From the NCBI GenBank assembly GCA_020747065.1, contig JAGMVK010000008.1, positions 1,798,001 through 1,862,000 on the forward strand: a stretch of DNA of 64,000 nucleotides. The letters run 5' to 3'. The DNA is from Cadophora sp. MPI-SDFR-AT-0126. Lineage: Eukaryota > Ascomycota > Leotiomycetes > Helotiales > Ploettnerulaceae. Within the stretch, counting starts at the first letter, position 1. Each line of letters opens with the position of its first letter. Below the pieces are notes generated by a model that worked only from the letters and a program-made list of their open reading frames with translations, did not search any database and was not told the DNA's origin. This document shows, piece by piece, positions 38,791-49,432 of the stretch. Made by a program: the position numbers and the translations under genes.

Positions 38791-40016
38791 TTAGCAAATT
38801 TCCTTCTCGAGGAACTCCCTGACTGCCTTCGCCAGAAGTTTGTGGATAGGCCAGGTAATGTGTCCGGAATTATACCAGAAATAATCTTGGATAGGCAAAC
38901 ATCCATATGCAGCATAATTCGTGTCAATGTCCGGTGCATTGTAATTTGGACAGTATGAAGTCGTATTTTTAATTCCATACTTGGACGGACTGTCAAGGAT
39001 GCCGGAAAGGTATGAATAAGTGTCGAAGACCATTGCTTTGGAACCAGGATGGGATGCAGTAAACTTGGCCGCTGCCGAAGAGATGGCGCTGTTGTACTGA
39101 TGCACCATAGCACTACTTGGAAGTGGGTTGGCACTGGCTTGATTGCCGGGCTAGTATAGGTCAGTTTTGAATTCAGTACCAATGTGCGAAGGATTTTGAG
39201 GTCATACAGTTCTTTCCAACGGGGGTAGTTGCATGAATAAGAAGTTCCGGTATCCTGCCTCGTATATTGTCTCGATGGACTTGAACTCAGCTTCCATGAT
39301 TTTGCCATAGAAAGACGGAAAATCTGTAGCATTATTGCGAGGAAATGTGTATTTGGCAGAGTCGTTGATGTCATTAATTCCAATCCAAATAGCTACGAGA
39401 GCCTTTGAGAGCTTGACTGGAAGTACGGGCTTGGCATAGGTCGCCCACTGGATGATCTGCTCTTCGAAAGAGACAGTGTAATTATGATGGAGTGGAGTAC
39501 TAGAAGCTACTATCAGATTTTGAAACCATGACTCATGGGGGTTCAGGATCTCACAGTTCCGTTGTGACGTCAGATCCAGCGAACGCAAAGTCCCAAAGCT
39601 GAGTTTTACATTTCGAAGGCAAGCCGGAGAAGCATCCTGTGAGGTACTCGACCCAATTGGGCCCACCAGCTGATGTCCCGATCTTTTCTTAGGTCAGTAC
39701 TGTCTTGTATAGGACTTTCAATTGCATTTACCTGGTTCTGAACAATCTTGTCTGTCAAAAGAGTCTTTGGGGTATATGCGAAGTTCTGGGCGTCTCCAAT
39801 GAAGGAGTAATTCTGACGGCCAGCTGTCCCTTGAACATATGTGTAGGAGTCACCGAAAGCAAGTCTGATGATGGGATCAGTAACATCTCGGTCCGTTAGT
39901 GGATTTACTCACAGAAAATTTACATCGTTCCATTCGAATGCTTGCGAGGGGCGTCTTGGCGAAGCCTCGCTAAACCCTAACCAACAACAAAGGACAGCTC
40001 CTAAGATGCGTTTCAT
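38791..40016 (-). CDS. Secreted GDSL (SGNH) esterase, CE16-acetylesterase-like
   Basis: Minus exons 40016-39913, 39864-39732, 39682-39555, 39499-39208, 39150-38791; 338 aa. A signal peptide is evident (MKRILGAVLCCWLGFSEA). Block I is LLAFGDSYT with the nucleophile Ser, rebuilt across intron 1; then AGGPNWVEYLTGC, DFAFAGSDV, block III WIGINDIND, and the C-terminal DYFWYNSGHIT with catalytic Asp and His. This layout matches carbohydrate esterase family 16 acetylesterases that act on plant cell-wall oligosaccharides; other SGNH substrates are possible. Several Asn-x-Ser/Thr sites fit secretion. Intron 2 must use acceptor AAAAG (ending 39683) rather than the nearer-looking CAG, because only that frame gives the GGPNW block. 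Confidence 0.92.
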
Positions 40017-40395
40017 GATGAGAGAGTCACGAGTATCCAGATATTGGTGAGATTTCAAACAAAATCTATTCAGATTGTCTTGGTACTTAAGTACATCTTT
40101 AGAATCAAATATTTCGGCCGCCTCGTCACCTAATAAATTGCGGGGTAAAGCTGCCCGAACCGGAGACAATTCTTCCGTTGACGGTAGATCTTTAAAATGT
40201 TGTTCTTCCCCGCAAATGTCTAATCCGACGAGGATGCGCGCAACACGGTCTTAAAAATGGAGCTAGATTTAATACTAGGATTGATTAAGTTGCTAGGGTG
40301 GAGTTCTTACCATTGCCATGTCACCGGGGCACGGCGTCGGATAGCAGGGGCTGACTTGGTCGCCGGCCTATTATCAACAAAATCCCTCGGAAGAA
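40017..40395. promoter_or_regulatory. Esterase upstream region
   Basis: Presumed esterase promoter, shared with the relic to the right. No coding frame supported. Confidence 0.4.
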
Positions 40396-42024
40396 TGGAT
40401 GCTGAGACGAACTGGGACGACATCGACCAAATTTAATGCAACGAATTAAGCGTTGATGACGATCTAGAGCGTCTTTTTCTTATCTTGATTCAGGATGAGG
40501 AAGCCTCTCGCTAGATAATCAGTGGGCAACAACAAAGTCACACAGCATGTTCTTGCATGAGAACAGCAGGGGAGCAATACTGCTGTAGTTATGCTGGCAG
40601 AGAGGTTGAGTTTCCAATTTATAGCGGTTCAGAACCAAATGAAAAGTCGACGATACCGTTCCAGATTCGAAGTGTCTGACTGTCGCACATGAGGCATGGA
40701 GTTTTCACAGCAAATCGATTGTTCTCTTAACCAAAACATAAGTCAGACAACTGGCTAAACTAATCGACGACAGAGGGCAAGACATTTAATCCTACATGTT
40801 GCTGCAAGATATCGCAACAAGGAAGCTTGCGAGGAGATTCTGGATGCTGGCGTTGACTGCATGTTACGAGATAGAAACCAAAGAGCCTCGATCTCCGTCG
40901 CTGCAGACGAAGAAGGCCATGGTTCGATTTTGTTGGTCTTCTGAAACCAACCATTTCAAAAGTATAGTAAAGATGAAAAAGGACGACATTAGCTACATCT
41001 GCTGGTGGTGTTGCAGTCTGACGGTTTGGTTAGACAATGTTTGAAACTTCTTTGGTGGAGAAACATGTTGTTATTGAAAGTCGCCACTCGCCGGTAAGTT
41101 TTGGGAGAGACCATTGTCCCTCTTTCGGGAACTCTAACCCTTTTAGAGACTTTTCTATTCTTTGTCAGAAATTCCCAGCGATGGTCATTGCTCATTCTTG
41201 TTTACCTAGGCTTCATTAAGCCGGCCATATTTTGCAACTGGCTTGCGATCAAACTTCTTCTCAAAATAAGTCAGAATGCAAACATGAAAGATGGCCTGGA
41301 TAATTGTTCAATTCACTATGTTTTGTCGTCCGGATCGCGCTTATGTGTACGACTACAAATTTTGACTGTCGCAAATCCGCACTCATTGGGCATCTTCAAA
41401 CGCAATGCGCTCCACCCTCCCTTGGCTAGCGAAGATACGGAGCTCACCGATTATATACTCTAGGAGCTTGGGGATGAAGCTGAACAGCAGAGTACTAAGT
41501 GACATCAGAAGGTTCGTGGTGGGCAAACTCTGCTTTACAGATTCTGTCATTGGAACACGTCGAAGTACAGGCCGATGCAGAGTTACGAGGATAAGGACGA
41601 CGACCACGCAATTGAACATAAAGTGATGTTTGACAACGCTGTCTACCACTATCAGGATTATATGATGTCGAGAATGAGCTGTGATAGAGTAAAAAGGTAC
41701 ATCCGTATCCTGAAATCCTCTGGAGCCAATGTCAACATACAGCATAAGTAAGGAAATACGCCTCTATCCGTGGCCACAAATTCTGGTGCCGAGGTTGCTA
41801 TCCGCACCTTGTCAAATTTCAGGAAAGTGAAATATCAATCGGAGATGGAATGGATACACACTTCCAGACTGGGCGACGGTAGATGGGTGACGAAGAATCG
41901 CGCTAGCGAGGCGCACCTCACTCACATGACTGGGAGACTACTACAAAGCCAATGTATACTCCATTGGTTCATGAGCTCACGCTGGAGATGGAGGAACCAG
42001 AAGATTGGAGCCTGGCAGTTGTAA
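40396..42024 (+). pseudogene. Ankyrin-repeat protein relic
   Basis: Scattered ankyrin text on the plus strand without a continuous frame. A possible start at 40396 (MDAETNWDDIDQI) runs into TAA. Near 40790-40945 one repeat is clear: LHVAARYRNKEACEEILDAG then DRNQ and ADEEGHGSI; its expected G-K-T lead lies in another frame just before it, so a frameshift separates them. Near 41700-41810 another repeat reads SSGANVNIQHK, then a TAA, then GNTPLSVATNSGAEVAI. No intron arrangement joins these. Such ankyrin genes are common in variable fungal regions, often next to HET or NACHT genes. Confidence 0.6.
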
Positions 42025-44430
42025 AGTAGATCAGCACCATCATATACGTAAATAAAGACCTTGTTTGGACGCAACAAGTGTGCTAAGCGAACTCGCTTCA
42101 CAGGAAAACAAAGATGAAGGCGTCGCTGAGCGACCGCTTCCCTGCCGCTTAAGTGCACATTTGTTCCTGGATACATTTGGGCCAACTTTGGTCTGATGCT
42201 TGTCTACCGCTAGAGTTGGTGACATGTTCTGACTGCGTGGACTACAAGATCGACTGAATGATTCTATCAGACGGACATTTCAGCACCAGGATTATAGCTT
42301 GGTCCAGTACAAGACGAGAAAGACGAAAAAAGTGAAAGTGAAGACTGGCATGAAATAGGTATATATCACCTGAATCTCGTCTTCATCCGGTCAATTAAAT
42401 CTAACACCTTGTGCCATCTCATTATCTACGAACATCATCAGATTACCAAATTAAGCCGGGAAAGTCTTCAGCTTCGTTCTTACATCTAAAGCAACGCCTT
42501 TTCCCCATCATCCTAAAAGACAATGCATACATCAAAGAGAATGGAGCGAAGAAGCGATCGGATTAGCTTTCCCGTCGAGTTCGATCGCCTAGTGTTCTGG
42601 ATTGGAGAGAGGGACATTGAATGGACGGATCAAACCCAAAGCCTGCGGCAAATGTTGGACTCTATTATGCTATACTAGATTACTAACAATTTTTCACGCT
42701 GCATCTCTCCATACATTGATTTATTTAGTCGCGGGGATAGTTCAACGGCGTTCCACACATAGTCAGACGGGTACTGCAAGAAGCCCATCAGATACTCATG
42801 ATTGCCTCTGAGTTCGGTTCTTTTCCACTTGCGTGATCAAAGGCAACTAGAGATGTTGTTCAGCACCGCGTTGAGACTGTGAGTTGATTTCACATCTCTG
42901 ACTTATTCTTTTATAACCTAGCTTTGCTTGTGATCGCTTTCACGTAGGCAGTTATAGATAACTAGGCCTTCCAGTTCGCCGCAATTGAGAAACTAAAGAG
43001 GTCTCCCAGGATGTAGATGAGTTCTTTGCGTCCTTGAGATGATCCAACGAACAGGCGGAGAACATCTAGTCGCCGCTTAGGTGTCCTAAAAAGTCAATTA
43101 ATGTAAGCTCAATAGTATATGTACATGTGCATCAATAATTCCGGCGAATGATATGTCTTTTCTTTTCGGTCAATTTAACACAATTTCGAAAGTGGTACGC
43201 CGACGAGGAAAGAACGCACACGTGAAGCGGCAACATGCTGCTCGTTAAATACAAAAGGGGGAACGAGTAGGATAAGAAGTACTTTGCTTAACATTATTTC
43301 CAATCAAAATAAGTACAGACTTCACAGAAACAGGAATAAAGATCAGATGTTGGGAACAACACTGTACTGGACATTCGGACTCGAAGGGCCGGAGGCCGAA
43401 AACCTTTGTCCTTTTGTGGAACGCAAGTAGCATCGCGAAATTGAGATAGAAAACAGAAGGTGGCATCAACAAGCCAAGGAAACACCTCCAACGACAATTT
43501 ATTGGTTTGCGGACAAGAATCCACGGAAAAAGGTCTGATTTATCGTTCCGGCCCTTGGCATACCATGTCGACTCCATCTGGTGCACTGGAAGTACTGTAC
43601 TCCATAGCGAAGGCTTGATTGGGACAGGCGCTTAAATCTGTGAGGGGTTCAGGGGGTGTGGGAAGTGCATGCACCTTACAGTACCCCTTTTAATGGCCGG
43701 GAAGATCTCCTCGCTTAAACAAAATCAAATCCTGAGCCTCATCTCGAATCTAGCCAACTGGTCCCCGCAAGTGATCCATTTTGCCATTTTGGAATGGACC
43801 CCCCCTGACAGGGCTTGACAGGCCTTGGCTTGCAGATAGTCTCATATGTGCCAGAAATTCCATGGAACATCAATCAATGGGTTGAAGTGATTCTTTCAAT
43901 GATTGTATACGATTGCATAGAGGAAATTATTTTTGAAGTCGTCTATTACAACTGAAAGCTCCCAAGATAGATTTTTCTTTTGGAGATAAAATAAACAAAT
44001 CTTGCTGCAAAGTTAACCAACACTCGCTTGTCTCAGGTACGGTGCGCCTCTTTCAATTTAAGCTTCGATTGGCAGCTTCCACATCAGTCCTGTGCTCCGA
44101 ATGGCTGGCAATATGGAGATCAGCATTTTAGGCCTCTCTTTGCCAGCCGTGCGACTGCATGACTTCGCTGTACTCTCCAATTTTATCGTGCCGCACGTGG
44201 GGTTGTGAGCTGCGGGTGAGATGAGACCGTAGTTCTCAATATTCTTCTCGCTCTCCTTTCCGCGTTGGTCTCACCAGGGTGGTTTGGTACATTTCCCCGA
44301 CCACTCTTTTCTTCATTCTTTGCATCTCGCAACAGCTGCCTTGAATTGCGTTGCACTGTGAGGCCCGGAGTATGCGATCTGCCTCTAACCCATATGCCAG
44401 TTGCAACGCGCAACTTCAGGAGTTCGAGCC
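42025..44430. other. 2.4-kb gap without supported gene
   Basis: Read on both strands. Some frames (42540-42810 plus; 43586-43245 minus) look faintly coding but contain stops and match nothing I recognise. The last 300 bases form the promoter of the glycosyltransferase. Confidence 0.45.
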
Positions 44431-45417
44431 ATGTCGTTCCAGAATCTCTCGCACTTTAGGAAGATCCAGATCTGTCTCGTCGCTGCCCTGCTAGCCATTC
44501 TCTATTTCGTGTACGCTACCAACGACTCGACAGCCTTCAGCAGCGGAAAACCGATACCGGTATCCTCGTCCTCGCTATCGAGTCTATCAGGAGCAGCCGC
44601 AGAGGAGGAATACGTAGCGTTCTGCGTCGCGCACCGTAATCAACGCAGCGACCTCGCCGAGTTTTTCAAACACCATTACCATCATCATGGCATACGCAGA
44701 TTCTACATCATGGACGACCAGTCCAACCCTCCACTCTCGAGCTTCGTCGAGGACTGGGGCGTTCCCCGGTCGATGCTCTCCTTCCAATACTACGACAAGC
44801 AGGCCCAGCACAGAGACAAGGTGATGCAAACCCACATCTACAGCGAATGCGCGAGGCTGTATGGGTCGCAGCATACATGGATGGCATTCGTAGACGCAGA
44901 TGAGTTTTTCGAGACTCGCAAGCAAGGCGAGACTCTTACGTCGATCCTGCGGGAGTTCGGCGAGCAGGAGGAGATTGGCGCCTTGGGGGTGAACTGGCGG
45001 TTACATTCGTCTGCAAACCTCACAAAGAGACCAGACTCGATGCGCAAAGGCTTTACGAGCTGTGTGGGGGATCCGGAGATTCTGCCGCTCGACCAATTAC
45101 CCGACTACAAGGACAACCGACTCATCAAGTCGATCGTCAAGACCGCGCTATTCGAGAAGCCCCTGAGTCCGCATATGTTCAAGACGAAGAATGGGACGCA
45201 CACGGTGGGCGAGCATGGGGATAAGATAGAGGACGGGGATGGGATCAGACAGCCGATTACGAGGGACCGCATTGCATTGCACCATTATACCTTGAAGAGT
45301 AGGGAGCAATTTGAAGAGAAGACGAAAAGCTGGTCGATGAAGGGTTGGGAGTATTGGGATCATATTGAAGGTTTGCCTCAGATACATTGCGAGGAGATGA
45401 CGAAGTACGACCCATAG
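44431..45417 (+). CDS. GT92-type (DUF23) glycosyltransferase, type II membrane protein
   Basis: 328 aa, intronless. A short cytosolic tail is followed by one membrane anchor at about residues 12-28 (ICLVAALLAILYFVYA), then a Ser-rich stem, then a catalytic domain beginning EYVAFCVAHRNQRSDLAEFFKHH, typical of glycosyltransferase family 92 / DUF23. The metal-binding DxD is in WMAFVDADEFF; also ALGVNWRLHSS and KSIVKTALFE ... PHMF. A late SREQFEEKTKSWSMKGW block matches the family C-terminus. It should act in the Golgi lumen; in animals GT92 enzymes are galactosyltransferases, the fungal substrate is not known to me. The frame is open upstream, but the first ATG is at 44431. Confidence 0.88.
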   Translation: MSFQNLSHFRKIQICLVAALLAILYFVYATNDSTAFSSGKPIPVSSSSLSSLSGAAAEEEYVAFCVAHRNQRSDLAEFFKHHYHHHGIRRFYIMDDQSNPPLSSFVEDWGVPRSMLSFQYYDKQAQHRDKVMQTHIYSECARLYGSQHTWMAFVDADEFFETRKQGETLTSILREFGEQEEIGALGVNWRLHSSANLTKRPDSMRKGFTSCVGDPEILPLDQLPDYKDNRLIKSIVKTALFEKPLSPHMFKTKNGTHTVGEHGDKIEDGDGIRQPITRDRIALHHYTLKSREQFEEKTKSWSMKGWEYWDHIEGLPQIHCEEMTKYDP

Positions 45418-45720
45418 ATCTATCTTGGATGGAAGACTGATTTGGATACCGGAGTTTTGTGAGTGCTCTTGCATTTTGTCGTGTACATTAGCGTATGAGT
45501 AGGAATGTTCTCCTAAATGTCTCCTGTATTGTACAGTACATTGGCCATATATCCGGTGGTGGGTATTTAGTCATTGGATACCTGCTCTATGGGTTGATCC
45601 CTTCTCGTAGGCACAAAAATCATAGATTTATGAGAGAATGTATTGATTTGAAAAGAAGAAACTCTGTAAACATGATTCCGATTCCTTCATGATGTTTCCA
45701 TGACTAACCCATGATATATC

Positions 45721-47721
45721 CTAAACGCCATTACTGGCACAGGTAAAGACGCCGGACACTGCTCCGGCAGCATAACTATCAATGATACTTTGCACACTGG
45801 TGTAGGTGCCAGCTCCCAGGAAGAAGACTCCAATGATGATAATGAAGACATTCAGACCCAGCTCAAGGTATCCCATTATGGATTGCTCACGGATCCACTG
45901 TACACCTCCATCTGCTCTCTTCATTCGGATGTAGGCAACACCCCAGAAGATGAAGCCGAAGAACGAGTCAAAGAGGGATGACATGAGGGACAGCAAGTCA
46001 CTGAAGAAGGGAATAACTTCCGCCTGTGATATGTATTAGCTCACCTGGTCTCGTGAAAAAGGAACAAACCTACAATAATGAAAGCCACAAGCCAAGTTCC
46101 GGCAAGAATGCCTCCCCAAACAGACCAACCCAGAACTGTGTGATTGCTCTTGTGCCTGGTCCCTTCAAAAATTCGGAAGAAGATGAAGCGCGCCGAGACT
46201 GAAGCATACAGAACACCTAAGAAGATCAAAGTGGGTATCATGAAACTGAAAGACAGCTTTTTGTAAAGGGAATTTCCAAGAGAGCCGAAAGCTGGAGAAG
46301 TCATGTACTGATTTCCGGTGAAGGCATAGATCACAGCACCAACGCAGCCAAATACGATGACTTCTGCGATGGTGACTGCCCAAAGAGCCTTTGGAAAGTC
46401 CTTCGGGTTCTTCATCTCCGCAATGAAGCTCGGAAGAGTGATTTGGCCAATGAATGTGTAGCTGATATTGAGAAACGCACTCATTCCCAAGACAAAGGTT
46501 GTTCCTGCAACTGGTATAGCCGTAACGATTGGCTCTCCCCCTGCAACCCCGGTCACTGGGTCCACGAAGTTAGGATCTGGATTATAGCCAGCGGGATGCG
46601 CTTCGATTCCAGCAAAGATGGCCGCCAGAAGCACGGAGACGAATGTGAAAAACGCAGACACGGTTGCCAATTTGGAAAGAGCGCTGAATGTTCTCGGGAG
46701 AGAGCAGAACCACGAGATGAGAGCAGCAATGACTGAGAAGACAATGGTACATTGACTGTGGTTGGTGATGGTATTCAAGTACTTGGCGGTTACCAATACA
46801 TGCAATCCCTGGTGCTGTCAGTGGGAACTATGCTTGGACCAAGTTGATCTCACCTGAATGAAGCAATTGTTGAGAAGGAACATGACTGCAGTTGCATACC
46901 ATGCCCAGGTCTTACCCCAGAACAACATTTGCCCAATGTCACAAACATCTCTTACTTCTTTAAGTGGTATTAGCCAAACTGCAAGGACAAAATCGCAAGG
47001 CCTGTGACGATGGTGGAAAGCTCCGTCCAGAGGTTTAGTAGAATATATGAAACGCAAGACTCACCAGGATGGATCAAACAAAATCTCCAGAGGACCAGAG
47101 AAGTGTACAAAACCACGGCCGCGACGAAAACGGTCAGAATGAGCCCAGGAACGAGACCGAGGATGTGGTACGACCAAGGGAAGGACATGATAGCTAGACA
47201 AATATACTCCGAGAATAGTAATGCAGCAGTCTACTTGAAAGTTAGCAGGAAGTCCAACATAAGTCGACTGATAGATTCGAGAGCCCGTGTCATGAGAACC
47301 AAGGGGAGTGTTGATGCCAGTATGTTCCAAGCGAGAGTCTGAACTCGCTCCCGTGACTTTGACAAGGCATACACCCCAAAATAGCCATTGAGCAAGATGT
47401 ACCATGCAAAGTAGGTCTTACCTTCTGCCAGCTGCAAGTCCTGTATTGAATTGCATTATCCGCTTCAAGCTCGATCTGCTTGCCCAAGATATCCGATCCA
47501 GCGATGCTGGAATCATCTCCAAAATCGTAGCCCCTCAGGTGTGGCAACACCGGAGCAATTCTATTCCCAGTAGTTTTGTTCACAATAACACTTCTCCTCT
47601 TGGTGCTATCCGATTCGAGATCGCCACTGCCGGAATCGCCCTTGCTATCTAGGGTGTTCTCTTTGTCTTTGTCTTGGTTCTCGAAGGCCGCGTACGGCTC
47701 ATTTTGCTGTCTCAACGCCAT
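45721..47721 (-). CDS. Neutral amino-acid transporter, AAAP family (Mtr-like)
   Basis: Plasma-membrane H+/amino-acid symporter related to Neurospora MTR. Minus exons 47721-47422, 47230-47065, 46957-46854, 46808-46074, 46023-45721; 535 aa. A soluble acidic N-terminal tail (~90 residues, with FGDDSSIAGSDILGKQIELE) ends at IQYRTCSWQK, where the first membrane helix starts with TAALLFSEYICLAIMSFPWS. About 11 membrane segments follow; family text includes DVCDIGQMLFWGK, LHVLVTAKYLNTIT, ISYTFIGQITLPSFIAEMKNP and AEVIPFFSDLLSLMSSLFDS. Intron 1 is long for this window (191 nt) and sits exactly between tail and first helix. All introns GT-AG. Convergent with the GT92 gene (303-base spacer, no feature). 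Confidence 0.93.
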
Positions 47722-49432
47722 TTTCGAGATGGGAAATGGATGATGGGGGAATAGGGAAGTGGATGAAACGATGGGATGCGTTTCGACTGCATGTACTGCA
47801 AATTATTCTCCGGTGTGAGGGGTTGGGTCTGAAATTCGACGTGTCAAGGATGCTTCGCTGGTACCACGGCCGGAATAGTTGATCGTTGACTGAGCTGTCA
47901 ACTGGCGATACTAGCAAAGAAGAGGGGTTTATCGATAAACGATAAGTTTGATGTGTGAGCGAGGAACTTTAAAGAAGGAATTGGATCTACTTGATGGTCC
48001 AGCATCTTGACATGTCTCATGGATGTTCTGCTGCTCGACAGGGTTTAGATCCGGAAGGCGCGAAGCTACTTGCTAGCTGGAATATTCCAAAGCTACTCTG
48101 CACGACGGCACCTATCAAGAAGCAAGTTGATGGTGCGATCGCAAACTTCTACGGCAGAAAAGAGGCAAGTGAGCATTTGTAGCTTGGAGATCGGCATGGC
48201 GTGCAGGAATTTCTGAGGCGGGCCCAAGGAAACTCCACACTCTGACATCGACATCCATGTTCTGCATCCCGAGATCCCAGATTTCCGATTGTAGTGAACG
48301 AACGAAGTTGGTGGCACCTGGTGACAGTTTCCTGTCCAACAGTCTTTGGAGCTTTGAGGCTCCAAAATATAGACCGCTCTGGAATTTGTAGCAAGTACAG
48401 CACAATATGTAGAAGAAGTCTGGAGTTGTGCAGATGACGTACGTACTGTATAAGTCTCTTGATTATTGAAGCTTGGAACCAAACATGCGTCACAGACTCA
48501 CAGTACCTCAACCGTTGTGCCACGGGGCTAAAATCTTGGCTTTTTGTTGCTTGAGCCAGACAAGAATGCGTGGCGGCAGTGGCGTTCTTGCAGGGACAAG
48601 CTTGTTTTTTCATTTGTTTATCCGTTCGTTCGTTCGTTCGATTATTTTGACAACTCGTGTTCCAGCTATCTACTTTGTACAATCAAAAGAAGAGAAAGCA
48701 CCTACAGTCATATCCTACCACATCCTGGATTGTGTTCATTGTGAGTATGCCTGTGTATCGATTGCAACCATGCCAGGTCTTCAGATTTCTCAAAGCGGAC
48801 TTTGTGGACCAATGCTGGTGGCTACCTCTGCTCCAACGAACCGTACAGCAGCCGCGAAGTACAGTCCACAGTTAGACTTAGCAATCATCTTACATAATTC
48901 GGATTTAGATCTCTGCGGTAACTTGAGTTCAGCCTCTTGGCTACGCTTCCTACCGAATCATCATCTATTTGTCGAAAGTTAGTGACAACCATCCATTCAA
49001 TTGACTTCGTCCTAGGTGGCGTGCGTGGGTGCTCGTAAGTTTCGTTTTGAGATGACGTCGTTAAGCATCTGCCAGACGCCTCCCTACCCATGTCAATTCC
49101 CGTTGGCTATGGCCCCAATCTTGAGTGACAGCTCCAGACAGCTTCAAGTCAGACGGTGCTAATGTTGCTAGGCAGACTGTACTTGCGCAGCCAAGCACGG
49201 AACATATCATATCATTATGTAGCTCCTTTCTTCCTAGCTACTCTGGAAGTATACATTTTAAAGCTTGTGTACAAGAGTCCGCTTTCGCGAGTAAATGGGG
49301 AACACAAGGTGGTGTGTGCAGTACAAAATGAGGCTTGCAACTATGCACAAAGTCAAAGTTCAAAGTCAAACTGCTGTAAGGCTGCATTTATTGCAACATT
49401 CGCAAAAGCCCTGAATCCACGCAAGCTGGTTC
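47722..49432. other. 1.7-kb gap
   Basis: Transporter promoter on the left, 3' flank of the SCS fusion on the right. Frames such as 48682-48149 minus (177 codons) and 48473-48982 plus overlap antisense and show no family features. A (CGTT)4 repeat lies at 48623-48640. Confidence 0.45.
48623..48640. repeat. (CGTT)4 microsatellite
   Basis: Four perfect CGTT units plus two bases. Confidence 0.9.

Noticed and set aside
39202..39666. Longer esterase frame starting LVGPIGSSTSQDAS
   Set aside because: It uses the CAG acceptor next to the true one and destroys the conserved GGPNWVEYL block; the AAAAG acceptor gives the family sequence.
42540..42900. Possible small gene (frames with SFPVEFDRLVFWIGERDIEW)
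   Set aside because: Stops after about 45 codons, no joining introns, and no family recognised.
48149..48982. Overlapping 177- and 169-codon frames on opposite strands
   Set aside because: They overlap each other, contain no motif, and their composition is not protein-like.
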